This document shows positions 12,999 to 14,109 of a stretch of DNA of 14,109 bases, in pieces (positions within the stretch are counted from its first letter, which is position 1; each line of letters starts with the position of its first letter). Both the position numbers and the translations under genes were made by a program. This DNA comes from DHVE2 group archaeon. GTDB taxonomy: Archaea > Thermoplasmatota > Thermoplasmata > Thermoplasmatales > Aciduliprofundaceae. The DNA lies in the NCBI GenBank assembly GCA_027014065.1, contig JALWEL010000058.1, forward strand, positions 1 through 14,109. The letters are read 5' to 3'. The notes under the pieces were generated by a model. That model ran no database searches, was not told the DNA's origin, and saw only the letters and a program-made list of their open reading frames with translations.

Positions 12999-13339
12999 AA
13001 ATTCTCTGAGAGTATCCTTATAACGCTGTTGTGGATTATCGTTGAAGCAAGAGACCTATCAATCTCGTCAAAATCTACGTCGTCCACGCATGTTATGTTC
13101 ACCAGTTTGCTCTCCTCGCCCACAATCCAGTGTATCACGATTTTTTTGTCCACAATCTCCAAGTACCCTTCGGGCACCGTGGGAGACCAGTGGCTAAGTG
13201 TATCCCCTTGAATCAACTCTTTAAAAAAATCCTCCAACTTGGTTGGGCCAACAGCGGTAATTATGTCGATCCAAGTCCACTTGCAATGGTTCTCGGATAA
13301 AAAATTTAAAATTTTTTCTTTCTCCGCGGTGGAGAGCAT
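12995..13339 (-). CDS. Hypothetical protein, small soluble
   Basis: This 114-residue protein is not recognised. The first 45 residues are predicted helical and could form a small HTH-like bundle (STAEKEKILNFLSENHCKWT and LEDFFKELIQGD). The second part is beta-rich (GYLEIVDKKIVIHWIV), ending in an acidic stretch VDDVDFDEID and a helix. The ATG at 13339 follows the stop of the upstream gene directly (TAAATG), with GAGGGAG inside that gene as ribosome binding site, so the two are certainly an operon. The stop overlaps the stop of the convergent gene by a few bases. The start is supported; function is unknown. Confidence 0.7.
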   Translation of the reverse strand: MLSTAEKEKILNFLSENHCKWTWIDIITAVGPTKLEDFFKELIQGDTLSHWSPTVPEGYLEIVDKKIVIHWIVGEESKLVNITCVDDVDFDEIDRSLASTIIHNSVIRILSENF

Positions 13340-13507
13340 TTACACTACTCCCTCGAATTCCTGCTGGAGTTCTATCATCACTTGGTCTAGGATCTCATCG
13401 AAAGACGCGCTTCTGTACTCTCTCAAACCCCCTAATGGACTCTGCAGTTTTGCTACGAATATTCCGTCTTCTTCCACGAATTCAATTGTGCAAAGGAGCT
13501 CCTCCAT
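13340..13507 (-). CDS. Hypothetical small protein, possibly HicB-like fold
   Basis: This 55-residue protein starts MEELLCTIEFVEEDGIFVA and continues into KLQSPLGGLREYRSASFDEI and a final helix. The strand-strand-strand-helix order and the D-G-x-F-V-A-x-x-x-S-P pattern recall HicB/UPF0150-type domains, but the match is weak and no HicA-like toxin is next to it. The frame reaches upstream to a TTG at 13528, which would lie too close to the TATA box. ATG 13507 leaves a leader of roughly ten bases. It is immediately followed by the gene at 12995-13339. Confidence 0.6.
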   Translation of the reverse strand: MEELLCTIEFVEEDGIFVAKLQSPLGGLREYRSASFDEILDQVMIELQQEFEGVV

Positions 13508-13540
13508 AGCAACACACCGATGGCCCAAATTGAGAAGCAG

Positions 13541-13557
13541 TATAAAAATCTTTGCAA
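13541..13557 (-). promoter_or_regulatory. BRE/TATA promoter of the two small genes
   Basis: The minus strand reads TTGCAAAGATTTTTATA, with TATA at 13548-13541. Transcription would begin near 13518, shortly before ATG 13507. Confidence 0.55.
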
Positions 13558-13561
13558 AAGG

Positions 13562-14109
13562 TCATAAGAAGTAAATAAGCAAGGTGATGGAGAGCACGAA
13601 AACAACCGAGGGAATAATTCTTCTAATTACCCTGTAAATATCCGCTTTGAAATGCTGCGCCGAGAGGACGAGGCACAGGTGCACCGGCGAGGTGAGATGA
13701 CCAGCGTAGCCCGAAGCGTAAGCGAGAGCGATGGCGGCGAAACTAGGGGGAGTGCCTATGTAAGGGAGAAGTAAGGGAAAGGTGGCGGCCACGTATGCAA
13801 CCGTTACTCCGGTCATCAACCCCGCTAAGTACGGGAGAATCATGATCACCACGAATGGGGGAATTCCGTACATCTCGAAGAATGAGTATGTGTAAAACAT
13901 TGAATTTGTTTCTAGAACCGCGATTTTCATAAATAGCGCGGCGAAAGTAACCCCAAGAAACGTGGGTTTTAGGGCGAATTTCAGGCTGTATTTCACATCC
14001 TTCTTGCTCTTTCTTAGCAGTATTCCTATAAGAATGAGATCAATCGTCAAAAGCGAGAAAAACAGGTCTACGCGCATTATTTTTATTCCTCCGTTAGAGG
14101 GCCAAGGAA
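13562..14109 (-). CDS. DUF401-family integral membrane protein, 5' end beyond the window
   Basis: This is the C-terminal part (about 182 residues visible) of a hydrophobic multi-pass protein. The stretches ILPYLAGLMTGVTVAYVAATFP and ALAYASGYAGHLTSPVHLCLVLS are characteristic of the DUF401 family (PF04165), related to ion/organic-acid transporters of unknown substrate. Family members are about 400 residues. Reading upstream of the ATG at 14077, the frame stays open to the window edge (PWPSNGGIKI), so the gene is judged truncated by the window, not short. A GGAGG ten bases before ATG 14077 leaves open the alternative of a genuine 171-residue protein. Confidence 0.75.
   Translation of the reverse strand, partial: PWPSNGGIKIMRVDLFFSLLTIDLILIGILLRKSKKDVKYSLKFALKPTFLGVTFAALFMKIAVLETNSMFYTYSFFEMYGIPPFVVIMILPYLAGLMTGVTVAYVAATFPLLLPYIGTPPSFAAIALAYASGYAGHLTSPVHLCLVLSAQHFKADIYRVIRRIIPSVVFVLSITLLIYFL

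Noticed and set aside
13339..13340. HicAB toxin-antitoxin assignment for the small gene pair
   Set aside because: The partner protein has no HicA double-stranded-RNA-binding-like signature and the HicB resemblance is only in pattern.
14060..14109. Start of a short complete gene at ATG 14077 with GGAGG upstream
   Set aside because: The frame stays open to the window edge and the family is normally twice this length, so truncation by the window is more likely; the GGAGG is also ten bases away.

Overview
The window looks like chromosomal DNA of a euryarchaeon, probably a thermophilic member of the Thermoplasmatota / DHVE2 (Aciduliprofundum-like) group. The evidence is archaeal ribosomal proteins L7Ae, S28e and L24e, fibrillarin, an archaellin with an archaeal type III signal peptide, a FlaC/FlaD-type archaellum protein, BRE/TATA promoters, and GGAGGTGAT-type ribosome binding sites on internal operon genes. 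The genus is an inference from gene content and style; no sequence search was run.

Left end (1-2090): a tight minus-strand operon runs rpl7Ae, rps28e, rpl24e, ndk, truD. The genes touch or overlap, and truD leaves the window at base 1. A divergent promoter region (about 2005-2088) separates this operon from a plus-strand GT-C type membrane glycosyltransferase (2089-4149).

Middle (4023-9513): a cell-surface/motility block lies on the minus strand. In transcription order it holds a small winged-helix regulator, a large predicted surface protein (seven propeller-like repeats, a CARDB-like domain, four Ig-like repeats, one C-terminal membrane anchor), an archaellin, and a FlaC plus FlaD/E fusion. 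A second winged-helix gene, paralogous to the first, is divergently transcribed from a 178-bp AT-rich control region with repeated TGTTT motifs. The rest of the archaellum machinery (FlaF, G, H, I, J) is not in the window. The glycosyltransferase 3' end overlaps the FlaC/D 3' end by 127 bp. The surface protein carries about forty N-glycosylation sequons, so a link between it and the glycosyltransferase is plausible but unproven.

Right end (9516-14109): a minus-strand overlapping cluster encodes fibrillarin, a small-multidrug-export-family membrane protein and a GalE-like NAD-dependent epimerase. Then come two plus-strand genes (an RDD-family membrane protein and an unrecognised protein faintly like HNOB/DUF2378), two small minus-strand hypothetical genes joined stop-to-start, and the C-terminal part of a DUF401-family membrane protein that enters from the right edge.

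Six genes (the glycosyltransferase, both regulators, fibrillarin, the RDD protein and the HNOB-like protein) have a TATA box about 25-30 bp before their start codon and no Shine-Dalgarno, so they are probably read from leaderless mRNAs. Genes inside operons, plus rpl7Ae and the archaellin, have clear Shine-Dalgarno sites. These promoter positions were used to correct several start codons. No tRNA, rRNA, CRISPR array or insertion sequence was seen, and no gene-free stretch exceeds 300 bases.
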